The position numbers and the translations under genes are program-made. From the NCBI GenBank assembly GCA_943326825.2, contig CALPUT020000184.1:1-5661 (forward strand): a DNA stretch of 5,661 bases. The letters are read 5' to 3'. The notes under the pieces were generated by a model that was not told the origin of the DNA, did not search any database, and saw only the letters and a list, made by a program, of their open reading frames with translations. The number at the start of each line of letters is the position of its first letter. Position 1 is the first letter of the stretch. Positions 1 to 5,661 of the stretch are shown in pieces. This DNA is from Chryseobacterium gleum (GTDB lineage Bacteria > Bacteroidota > Bacteroidia > Flavobacteriales_D > Crocinitomicaceae).

Positions 1-752
1 ATACTTCCTTCATCTTTACGAGTTGTTGTTCCGTATGATAACACTCTTGAAGCCAAACGTGAAATTGGTAAGGTCTGTAACCATACTTTACCTGGACCTC
101 TTAAGGTTGCGAAGAAAATTCCTTCACCTCCAAAAAATGTGTTTTTAATCCCACCTACAAATTGAATATCGTAATCGATTTCTTGTGTATAAGCAACGAT
201 ACAACCTGTATCTACTCTTAATGTTTCGCCAGGGTTTAACGTTCGTTCAATGATATGTCCACCTGCGTGACAAAAAGCCATTCCATCACCTTCTAATTTC
301 TGCATAATGAATCCTTCTCCACCAAACAAACCAGTTCCTAGTTTTTTCTGAAATTCAATTCCAACAGAAACACCTTTTGCAGCACATAAAAACGCATCTT
401 TTTGACAGATTAATTTTCCTCCCATTTGAGCTAAATCAATCGGCACAATTTTACCAGGATAAGGTGAAGCAAATGCAACGCGTGCTTTTCCAGAAGTTGT
501 ATGCGTATATGCGGTCATGAACATACTTTCTCCTGTTAACAAACGTTTTCCAGCACTGAACAATTTACTCATAAAACCAGAATTTTGTTGAGTAGAACCG
601 TCTCCAAAAATCGTTTCCATTTGAATTCCATCATCCATGTACATAAATGCACCTGGTTCAGCAATAACAGTCTCTTGTGGATCTAATTCGATTTCCACAC
701 ATTGCATTTCGCTTCCAATTATTTTGTAGTCAATTTCGTGATTTGTTCTCAT
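1..752 (-). CDS. AIM24 / TIGR00266 family protein, C-terminus cut by the window edge
   Basis: The reading frame opens at the ATG at 752 and stays open for 250 codons to the left edge, so the stop codon is outside the window. The product starts MRTNHEIDYKIIGSEMQ and has no signal peptide or membrane segment, which suggests a cytoplasmic protein. Family hallmarks are EPGAFMYM (residues 32-39), PGKIVPIDL (99-107), two glycine-rich strands containing FGGEG (143-147 and 207-211), VDTGCIVAY (180-188) and LQTLPISRLASR (225-236) near the end. The last residues visible are RKDEGS. From my memory of the family length (about 260 residues), only a short tail is missing. The fold is a compact beta structure related to mitochondrial AIM24; the bacterial role is not established. 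It lies downstream of the secreted-protein gene on the same strand, but a terminator separates them, so it is probably transcribed on its own. Family assignment is firm; function is unknown. Confidence 0.88.
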   Translation of the reverse strand, partial: MRTNHEIDYKIIGSEMQCVEIELDPQETVIAEPGAFMYMDDGIQMETIFGDGSTQQNSGFMSKLFSAGKRLLTGESMFMTAYTHTTSGKARVAFASPYPGKIVPIDLAQMGGKLICQKDAFLCAAKGVSVGIEFQKKLGTGLFGGEGFIMQKLEGDGMAFCHAGGHIIERTLNPGETLRVDTGCIVAYTQEIDYDIQFVGGIKNTFFGGEGIFFATLRGPGKVWLQTLPISRLASRVLSYGTTTRKDEGS

Positions 753-900
753 TTTTCAATCATTAAGTTTTTACGAATGTATTAAAAAATTAAAATCGAT
801 TTACATAAAATAGATAGAGTGTATTTGTATGAGGATAAACGAACTTAAATAATCTGTAGGTTGTATAAGATTATCTTGATATTAGAATTTTAAATTTCAC

Positions 901-929
901 AAAAAAGGCTATTCCATTAGAACAGCCTT
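901..929 (-). terminator. Rho-independent terminator of the secreted-protein gene
   Basis: Read on the minus strand, AAGGCTGTTC (929 to 920) pairs with GAATAGCCTT (914 to 905) around the five-base loop TAATG, followed directly by a T run (906-901). The pair 911/923 is A-C on the plus strand but a U-G wobble in minus-strand RNA, so the stem is an unbroken 10 bp only in that direction. It begins 24 bases after the stop codon of the gene ending at 953, where an intrinsic terminator is expected. Confidence 0.82.
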
Positions 930-952
930 CATTTTTAAATAGTAATAAACTC

Positions 953-2467
953 TTATTCTATAATAATACGTTGTTTATAATCTTCATCTGATGTTGTAAT
1001 ATTCAGAATGTATATACCTTTTGAAACTTGAGGTAAAAATACACTTTCACTACCACCTGTAATTGTTTTTTGATAAACATTTTTACCTGCCAAATTATAA
1101 ATTTCAATAACTCCATCTATATTGAATTGTTCAAAATTTATCGTGAATATTCCATTAGAAGGATTTGGCTGTACATTGAATTTTAACCCTTTAATCTCAT
1201 TTAATGAAGCAGAAGTTATAGAAGATATATTCAAACAATCCGATGTATCTATGCAGTTGTAATCATAACTAGCAATTAAAGCATAATTCCCATTTAATGA
1301 TGATACTAAGGTGTCATTATTTTCTCCAGTGATAATTTGCTGACTGTTGCAATTGTACCATTGATATCCCAATACTAAAGGGTCATTTGAAACTAAAATT
1401 GGAAGATTAGGATCTGTTAAATTGATAATCGTTGTAAACATATTTGTATTCAATACAACTACAATTGTATCATGGTGTGGACAACCATTTGCATTAATAG
1501 AGTCAATAATAATGGTTCCAGCTTGAGTATACATCTGTCCAGTATTTAAAGAAGTATAAGGAAAAGCACAAACTTCCTCATAGGTATAACTTCCACTAGA
1601 ATAATACAAAGTAAGATCCAATGTCACGACAGAATCACATCCAGCAGCATTAGTCAAATTGTAAGTAGGAGAATTTGTAGAAACCGAATAGGTATTTCCA
1701 TCTATCCATAACAATGAATCACAAGCAGTTTCAACATCTGTTCCTGCGGTAGGAGAACAAGCACCCCAACTAATAGAAACATCATCTATTGCAAGACCAT
1801 CATCACTATTCGGGTGATCAATATCAGACCATCTAATCATTATAAATGAACCTGCAGGTATATTTACTGGTACTATTCCGTTAATAGTTAATTTGTTTGC
1901 AACACTATTTCCATCTAATTGTATGGGACTTGCACTAGTACTTGAAACAGGACTTGAGCTTGTAAGTGCTGTTACCGCTGTCCAACCTGTATTAATTGAT
2001 CCAGGATTTAGAAGAGTATCTTTTGTTGTAGTTACTTTATACCAAACTGTAATAGCTTGTGCAGCATTTGAACCTCCATTTCTCCATTCTTCTAATGTAT
2101 AGGTCAAATTCAAATTTGTTATCACTGCCGAACCATTATTTTTCAGTAAAACACCATGTGCAAAACTACCACCATAACTAGAGTTGGTCGATCCTGTTGA
2201 ACCTATTGCTCTTTCAGTCGATCCTGTTGAACCATAACTAAATAAACCTCCTGATGAATTAGATCCATTACTTGCAGAATAACTGCTACTCGTAGTTGTC
2301 CTCTGTGAATACCAATTTGAAATTGTACTGTTCTCTATCCAAGAATTAGAACTTCCTGTGCTTAATAAAGAATTAAAATTTTGTAAATAATTTCCTGATC
2401 CATTCATAGAAACTTGTGAATAAAACGTTACAGGAAAAAATAATAAAACGAGTAATATATTTTTCAT
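953..2467 (-). CDS. Secreted multidomain protein with type IX secretion (T9SS) type A sorting domain
   Basis: This 504-residue protein is predicted to cross the inner membrane by Sec and the outer membrane by the type IX system, ending on the surface or outside the cell. Residues 1 to about 18 (MKNILLVLLFFPVTFYSQ) are a signal peptide. Residues about 28-234 form a beta-rich domain with a Ser/Gly/Thr-rich stretch (37-100), EEWRNGG (126-132), IPAGSFIMIRWSD (203-215) and GLAIDDVSISW (224-234). This pattern is common at the front of bacterial extracellular proteins, and its role is unknown. Next come a Cys-bounded repeat (249-288, containing GCDSVVTLDLTL), a diverged second copy (300-342), and an Ig-like segment (about 345-415, with YQWYNC and NGNYALI). 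The sorting domain runs from about 430 (NVQPNPSNGIFTINF) to the end (KQRIIIE). No catalytic motif is visible, so adhesion or a structural surface role is possible but unproven. The ATG at 2467 is chosen because the signal peptide follows at once. It is probably monocistronic. Confidence 0.9.
   Translation of the reverse strand: MKNILLVLLFFPVTFYSQVSMNGSGNYLQNFNSLLSTGSSNSWIENSTISNWYSQRTTTSSSYSASNGSNSSGGLFSYGSTGSTERAIGSTGSTNSSYGGSFAHGVLLKNNGSAVITNLNLTYTLEEWRNGGSNAAQAITVWYKVTTTKDTLLNPGSINTGWTAVTALTSSSPVSSTSASPIQLDGNSVANKLTINGIVPVNIPAGSFIMIRWSDIDHPNSDDGLAIDDVSISWGACSPTAGTDVETACDSLLWIDGNTYSVSTNSPTYNLTNAAGCDSVVTLDLTLYYSSGSYTYEEVCAFPYTSLNTGQMYTQAGTIIIDSINANGCPHHDTIVVVLNTNMFTTIINLTDPNLPILVSNDPLVLGYQWYNCNSQQIITGENNDTLVSSLNGNYALIASYDYNCIDTSDCLNISSITSASLNEIKGLKFNVQPNPSNGIFTINFEQFNIDGVIEIYNLAGKNVYQKTITGGSESVFLPQVSKGIYILNITTSDEDYKQRIIIE
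2187..2233. repeat. Short direct repeat inside the secreted-protein gene
   Basis: The 17-mer GTCGATCCTGTTGAACC occurs at 2187-2203 and again at 2217-2233, exactly 30 bases (10 codons) apart. ACCATAACTA also occurs at 2171-2180 and 2231-2240. The repeat encodes the duplicated peptide GSTGST (residues 79-84 and 89-94) in the low-complexity part of the first domain. The near-identical bases suggest a small tandem duplication or slippage within the coding sequence rather than a mobile element. Confidence 0.75.
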
Positions 2468-2752
2468 AGTGTTAATATTTTAATTAAAAATACAAAACGA
2501 AAGTAGTAAAGTAAAATTTTTATTAATAAAAATAATGAAATATATTATTTAGTTTAATACTTAAAGGAAATACCTCTATTTTCCTATCATTAATTTCATT
2601 ATAAATTTAGAATTATAGTATGTTAAACTTATAGTTAATATCCTTTTTGAGCTAATTAAAATCTATTTACTAGAAATTTTGATGAACGGTTTAATATGTA
2701 CATAGAATTTATTGTAACTTGGTTGCATTAATGTAAAACAAAAATTATTACT

Positions 2753-3199
2753 ATGGTATTATTTTCAACAATTATGATGTGCTTGTTAGCGCTCTTAACT
2801 CTTTTAGGAGGATTATTTTTATTAGCTTATGCGAAAAAAGAAGGTTTAGGGAAATTCACGAAATTAGCTTCTTACCTTGCTATCTCTTTCAGTACAATTG
2901 TATTTATCGTTGGTTTGATTGGATTAGTGGCTTGTCCAGCAACATGTGGTTCTGGTCATTGTTCAAAAGGAATGAAACAAGAAAAATGCATTATAATTAA
3001 AAAAGAATGTAAATCAGGTGAAAAATGTGAAATGGATTCGAAAGAATGTCATATGAAAATGGAAGATGATTGCAAAGGAGGAAGTTGTATAGATGGTTCT
3101 GAATGTTCAGCTGAATTGAAATCTATGAATTGTGACGAAGCTTGCATGAAAAAATGTGAAAAAGATAAAGGTGCTTGCGATGGAAAATGCAAAAATTAA
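2753..3199 (+). CDS. Small two-helix membrane protein with cysteine-rich tail, function unknown
   Basis: I do not recognise this 148-residue protein by name. Residues about 3-26 and 38-60 are hydrophobic and should form two membrane helices, joined by a basic loop (KKEGLGKFTK). The positive-inside rule puts that loop in the cytoplasm and both ends in the periplasm. The tail (61-148) has 15 cysteines in 88 residues, at 61, 65, 70, 79, 86, 92, 99, 107, 112, 118, 127, 131, 135, 142 and 146. It also has about equal numbers of Lys and Asp/Glu, plus several Met and two His. The end has C-x3-C-x3-C-x6-C-x3-C spacing. Metal binding or a disulfide-rich fold is plausible inference, not shown. An in-frame stop at 2729-2731 means ATG 2753 is the first possible start; M8 and M9 are alternatives but would shorten helix 1. 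The gene is alone on the plus strand and ends at a shared terminator. Confidence 0.8.
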   Translation: MVLFSTIMMCLLALLTLLGGLFLLAYAKKEGLGKFTKLASYLAISFSTIVFIVGLIGLVACPATCGSGHCSKGMKQEKCIIIKKECKSGEKCEMDSKECHMKMEDDCKGGSCIDGSECSAELKSMNCDEACMKKCEKDKGACDGKCKN

Positions 3200-3218
3200 T
3201 TTTTAATTATTATATTAC

Positions 3219-3260
3219 AAACGAAAAATGCCGACTGGAATCAGTCGGCATTTTTCGTTT
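3219..3260. terminator. Bidirectional terminator between the cysteine-rich gene and accC
   Basis: This is a perfect inverted repeat with 19-base arms (3219-3237 and 3242-3260) around the loop GAAT. The GC-rich core TGCCGACTG is flanked by A and T runs on the two sides, so each strand gives a strong hairpin followed by T residues. It lies 20 bases after the plus-strand stop (3197-3199) and two bases beyond the minus-strand accC stop (3263-3265), so it can end transcription of both convergent genes. Confidence 0.93.
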
Positions 3261-3262
3261 TC

Positions 3263-4606
3263 TTATTTCTTTTTATATTCAAACGTATCCATGAATGCTG
3301 TAGTGAAGTTTCCTTCTCTAAACTTTGGATCATCCATCAATTTTAAATGGAAAGGAATTGTTGTTTTAATTCCTTCAATGATATATTCTTCTAATGCTCT
3401 TTTCATTTTAAGAATTGCTTCTTCTCTTGTTTGAGCAACAGTAATCAATTTACCAATCATTGAATCATAATTTGGTGGAATTGTATAACCTGCATGTGCA
3501 TGAGAATCTACACGAACGCCATGTCCTCCTGGAGAATGATAACTTGTAATTTTCCCTGGAGAAGGTCTGAAATCATGATCAGGATCTTCTGCATTGATAC
3601 GACATTGAATCGCGTGTAAATGAGGGTAATAATTTTTCCCTGAGATTTTTTCTCCAGCAGCTAATTTGATTTGTTCTTTAATTAAGTCAAAATCAATAAC
3701 CTCTTCTGTAATTGTATGTTCAACTTGAATACGAGTATTCATTTCCATGAAATAGAAATCACGATTGATATCTACTAAAAACTCAACTGTTCCAACTCCT
3801 TCATAATTTACAGCTTTAGCAGCTTTTATTGCCGCTTCACCCATTCTGTTTCTTAATTCATCTGTCATAAATGGAGAAGGTGTTTCTTCAACCAATTTTT
3901 GATGACGTCTTTGAATAGAACAATCTCTTTCAGATAAGTGACAAGCATTTCCAAATTGATCACCTGCAATTTGAATTTCTATGTGACGAGGTTCTACGAT
4001 GTATTTCTCCATGTAAAGACCATCGTTTCCAAATGCTGCAGCAGATTCTTGTCTTGCAGAATCCCAAGCCGCTTCAATATCTTCTTCTTTCCAAACGATA
4101 CGCATCCCTTTTCCACCACCACCTGCAGTAGCTTTCATGATAACTGGATAAACGATTTTCTTCGCTTGCTCTTTTGCATCTTCTACACTTTCCAACAAAC
4201 CTACAGAACCTGGAACACATGGTACACCTGCAGCAATCATAGTTGCTTTTGCAGTTGCTTTATCTCCCATTTTTGCGATTTGATCTGGTAAAGCACCAAT
4301 AAATTTAATACCTGATTCTTGACATACCCTTGAGAATTTTTCATTCTCAGAAAGGAAACCATATCCAGGGTGAATAGCATCTGCATTTGTAATTTCAGCT
4401 GCAGCAATAATATTAGGAATAGACAAATAAGATTTTGTACTAATTGCTGGTCCAATACAAACTGCTTCATCAGCAAAACGAACAGGTAAACTGTCTTTAT
4501 CTGCTGTAGAATATACAGCAACCGTTTTGATTCCCATCTCTTTACATGTACGAATTACACGTAAAGCAATTTCACCTCTATTTGCGATTAATATTTTTTT
4601 AAACAT
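3263..4606 (-). CDS. accC: Biotin carboxylase subunit of acetyl-CoA carboxylase
   Basis: AccC uses ATP and bicarbonate to carboxylate the biotin carried on AccB, the first half-reaction of malonyl-CoA synthesis. The 447-residue length matches the usual free-standing subunit (about 449 in E. coli). The N-terminal domain begins MFKKILIANRGEIALRVIRT. The ATP-grasp domain shows K116, K158, the glycine loop GGGGKGMR (162-169), H208 in RHIEIQ and K237 in KLVEE. The catalytic segment FMEMNTRIQVEH (286-297) carries E288, N290, R292 and E296 at the same numbers as in E. coli. The C-terminal domain has CRINAEDP (335-342). All key residues are present, so it should be active. It is the last gene of the fabH-accB-accC cluster, 90 bases after accB, and is followed at once by a strong terminator. 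The gap carries a long hairpin. A role in another acyl-CoA carboxylase is possible but less likely next to fabH. Confidence 0.97.
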   Translation of the reverse strand: MFKKILIANRGEIALRVIRTCKEMGIKTVAVYSTADKDSLPVRFADEAVCIGPAISTKSYLSIPNIIAAAEITNADAIHPGYGFLSENEKFSRVCQESGIKFIGALPDQIAKMGDKATAKATMIAAGVPCVPGSVGLLESVEDAKEQAKKIVYPVIMKATAGGGGKGMRIVWKEEDIEAAWDSARQESAAAFGNDGLYMEKYIVEPRHIEIQIAGDQFGNACHLSERDCSIQRRHQKLVEETPSPFMTDELRNRMGEAAIKAAKAVNYEGVGTVEFLVDINRDFYFMEMNTRIQVEHTITEEVIDFDLIKEQIKLAAGEKISGKNYYPHLHAIQCRINAEDPDHDFRPSPGKITSYHSPGGHGVRVDSHAHAGYTIPPNYDSMIGKLITVAQTREEAILKMKRALEEYIIEGIKTTIPFHLKLMDDPKFREGNFTTAFMDTFEYKKK

Positions 4607-4631
4607 TTTATACGTATTTATTAATTACAGA

Positions 4632-4678
4632 ATTAGGGACTAAAAACAAGAATTGACTTCTAATTTTTAACCCCTAAT
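4632..4678 (-). promoter_or_regulatory. Long stem-loop in the accB-accC intergenic mRNA
   Basis: On the minus strand, ATTAGGGGTTAAAAA (4678-4664) pairs with TTTTTAGTCCCTAAT (4646-4632) over 15 positions. The stem then continues through a G-U pair, one U-U mismatch and four more pairs to the five-base loop GTCAA (4657-4653). Three positions (4639/4671, 4640/4670, 4647/4663) are A-C mismatches on the plus strand but G-U pairs in minus-strand RNA, which argues for a structure in the accB-accC transcript. It starts 18 bases after the accB stop and ends 25 bases before the accC ATG. No real T run follows, so it is a poor intrinsic terminator. A role in processing, stability or partial attenuation is inferred. 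Confidence 0.55.
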
Positions 4679-4696
4679 AAAAAGTTAATTCCTAAA

Positions 4697-5182
4697 TTAT
4701 GCTGGATCTACCAAGAATAATGGTTGATCGTATTCAACTGGAGAAGCATCATCTACTAATACTTTAACGATTTTACCTGATACTTCAGATTCAATTTCGT
4801 TGAATAATTTCATTGCTTCAATGATACATAAAGCTGATCCTGCAGAAATAGAAGAACCAACATTTACGAAAGACTCTTTATCTGGACCAGCTGAACGGTA
4901 AAAAGTTCCAATCATTGGAGACTTAATAGTAATGTACTTAGAATCATCTGAAACAGGTGCTGCTGGAGCAGCAGGTGCAGCTGGCGTTGCAACTGGAGCA
5001 ACTGGTGCTGACGCTGCTTGGGGTAGAGCAACTGGAGCGGTAGCCTGAAAGTATACAGGTTGATCTTTTCCTTTTTGTTCAGCTTTAATAATAATTTTAA
5101 AATCTTTTTGTTCGATTTCTACTTCGTTAACTCCTGATTTTGCTACAAATTTTATTAGATCTTGTATCTCAGTTAAATTCAT
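4697..5182 (-). CDS. accB: Biotin carboxyl carrier protein of acetyl-CoA carboxylase
   Basis: AccB carries the biotin that shuttles a carboxyl group from AccC to the carboxyltransferase. The 161-residue product has the standard layout. A short N-terminal helical and strand region (1 to about 35, MNLTEIQDLIKFVAKSG) comes first, then a flexible Ala/Pro/Val-rich linker (about 48-77), then the biotinyl domain (about 82-160). That domain contains SPMIGTFYR (88-96), a following insert (97-104) that matches the thumb of bacterial acetyl-CoA carboxylase carriers, and CIIEAMKLFNEIE (119-131). The biotin is expected on K125 of EAMK. The residue after it is Leu instead of the Met found in E. coli, a common variant. 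The gene starts 32 bases after fabH on the same strand with no terminator between, so the two are probably cotranscribed. The leader has no clear Shine-Dalgarno sequence, as is usual in this phylum. The ligase that would attach the biotin is not in the window. Confidence 0.97.
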   Translation of the reverse strand: MNLTEIQDLIKFVAKSGVNEVEIEQKDFKIIIKAEQKGKDQPVYFQATAPVALPQAASAPVAPVATPAAPAAPAAPVSDDSKYITIKSPMIGTFYRSAGPDKESFVNVGSSISAGSALCIIEAMKLFNEIESEVSGKIVKVLVDDASPVEYDQPLFLVDPA

Positions 5183-5214
5183 ATTTTCGATTTTTAGTTT
5201 GTACGTAATTAATA

Positions 5215-5661
5215 TTATGCGTTATAAGCCCATTTCAAATAAACAGCTCCCCATGTAAATCCTCCACCAAAAGCAGAAAGAATCAATGTATCCCCTTTTT
5301 TCAATTGTTTCTCATAATCCCATAAACACAATGGTAATGTTCCTGCAGTAGTATTACCATATTTTTCAATATTGATCATAACTTTTTCAGCTGGTAATCC
5401 CATTCTGTTTGCAGTAGCATCAATAATTCGCAAGTTTGCTTGATGTGGAACTAACCAATCGACATCCTCACTCGTAAGGTTGTTTTTTTCCATGATTTCA
5501 GCAGAAACATCTGCCATATTTGTAACAGCAAATTTGAAAACTGATTTCCCTTCTTGCTTCACATAATGTAATTTATTTTCAACTGTTTCAATTGTTGGAG
5601 GATTTGCTGAACCACCAGCTGGTTGAATTAAAAATTCTCTTCCAGAACCATCCGCTCTTAA
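5215..5661 (-). CDS. fabH: 3-oxoacyl-ACP synthase III, N-terminal half cut by the window edge
   Basis: FabH condenses malonyl-ACP with an acyl-CoA primer and so starts each fatty acid chain. Only the last 148 residues are present. The frame is open to the right edge (first visible residues LRADGSGREF), so the real start lies outside; an internal GTG at 5560-5562 is not the start. The visible part holds the catalytic His in VPHQANLRI (codon 5443-5445) and the catalytic Asn in YGNTTAGTLPL (codon 5353-5355), and ends with the conserved FGGGFTWGA stretch and WAYNA. The active-site Cys would lie in the missing half. From the usual length of about 320-335 residues, roughly 180 are missing. In this phylum the gene often follows rpmF and plsX, which may lie beyond the edge. 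It heads the visible fabH-accB-accC cluster, whose promoter is not in the window. Confidence 0.95.
   Translation of the reverse strand, partial: LRADGSGREFLIQPAGGSANPPTIETVENKLHYVKQEGKSVFKFAVTNMADVSAEIMEKNNLTSEDVDWLVPHQANLRIIDATANRMGLPAEKVMINIEKYGNTTAGTLPLCLWDYEKQLKKGDTLILSAFGGGFTWGAVYLKWAYNA

Noticed and set aside
774..847. TACATTCG (774-781) and TAAGTTCG (840-847) on the minus strand, possible -7 elements for the AIM24-family gene
   Set aside because: Both miss one conserved base and neither has a TTG at the usual upstream spacing, so the promoter cannot be placed.
1893..2102. Plus-strand open frame of 69 codons
   Set aside because: It is fully antisense to the secreted-protein gene, its composition is not protein-like and it has no supporting start context.
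2498..2505. TACTTTCG on the minus strand, one base away from the Bacteroidota -7 element TAnnTTTG, 30 bases upstream of the secreted-protein ATG
   Set aside because: The mismatch is in the conserved TTTG part and no TTG lies at the expected -33 distance, so chance in AT-rich DNA cannot be excluded.
2532..2602. Inverted repeat ATAATGAAAT / ATTTCATTAT enclosing a smaller AGGAAA / TTTCCT hairpin (2565-2585) in the divergent intergenic region
   Set aside because: The arms are short, AT-rich and 51 bases apart, which is expected by chance here; no operator or element type matches.
2715..2722. TAACTTGG as a -7 element for the cysteine-rich protein gene
   Set aside because: One mismatch, and the nearest TTTG upstream (2678-2681) is 33 bases away, too far for the usual spacing.
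3938..4291. Plus-strand open frame of 117 codons and other open frames over accC
   Set aside because: They lie antisense to or out of frame with the strongly conserved accC gene and show Cys/Phe/Ser-rich shadow composition.
4611..5207. TACGTA in both the accC leader (4611-4616) and the accB leader (5202-5207), near ATTAAT, as a possible shared operator
   Set aside because: Two six-base matches in AT-rich leaders inside one operon are weak evidence, and fatty-acid regulator sites are not known to look like this.
5560..5562. GTG as the start of a short 115-residue fabH product
   Set aside because: The frame continues upstream to the window edge with conserved FabH sequence, so this GTG is an internal Val codon.

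Overview
The window is AT-rich DNA from a member of the Bacteroidota, most likely the order Flavobacteriales. The evidence is a secreted protein with a C-terminal type IX secretion sorting domain, the flavobacterial style of signal peptide, leaders with no clear Shine-Dalgarno sequence, and the fabH-accB-accC gene order common in this phylum. Cys-bounded repeats of the form GCDSVVTLDLT are frequent in the Fluviicola/Crocinitomicaceae group. That narrower placement is inference.

Layout, left to right. A minus-strand AIM24/TIGR00266-family gene is cut by the left edge (1-752). A 200-base gap follows; it holds the terminator of the next gene (901-929) and otherwise only AT-rich sequence. A minus-strand gene for a 504-residue secreted multidomain protein occupies 953-2467. 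A 285-base divergent intergenic region (2468-2752) must carry promoters for both flanking genes, but I found no convincing promoter match in it. A plus-strand gene (2753-3199) encodes a small membrane protein with an extremely cysteine-rich tail. It converges on accC, and the two share a perfect 19-bp-arm hairpin terminator (3219-3260). The rest is a minus-strand fatty-acid synthesis cluster, transcribed in the order fabH (cut by the right edge), accB, accC.

The cluster is coherent. AccC carboxylates the biotin carried on AccB, the carboxyltransferase (encoded elsewhere) passes the carboxyl group to acetyl-CoA to make malonyl-CoA, and FabH condenses malonyl-ACP with an acyl-CoA primer to start chain elongation. 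A long imperfect hairpin lies between accB and accC. Its non-Watson-Crick positions become G-U pairs only on the minus strand, as expected of a structure in the accB-accC mRNA.

Most of the window is ordinary chromosome. I see no mobile element, CRISPR array, tRNA, rRNA or phage gene. The least explained items are the cysteine-rich membrane protein and the accB-accC intergenic hairpin.
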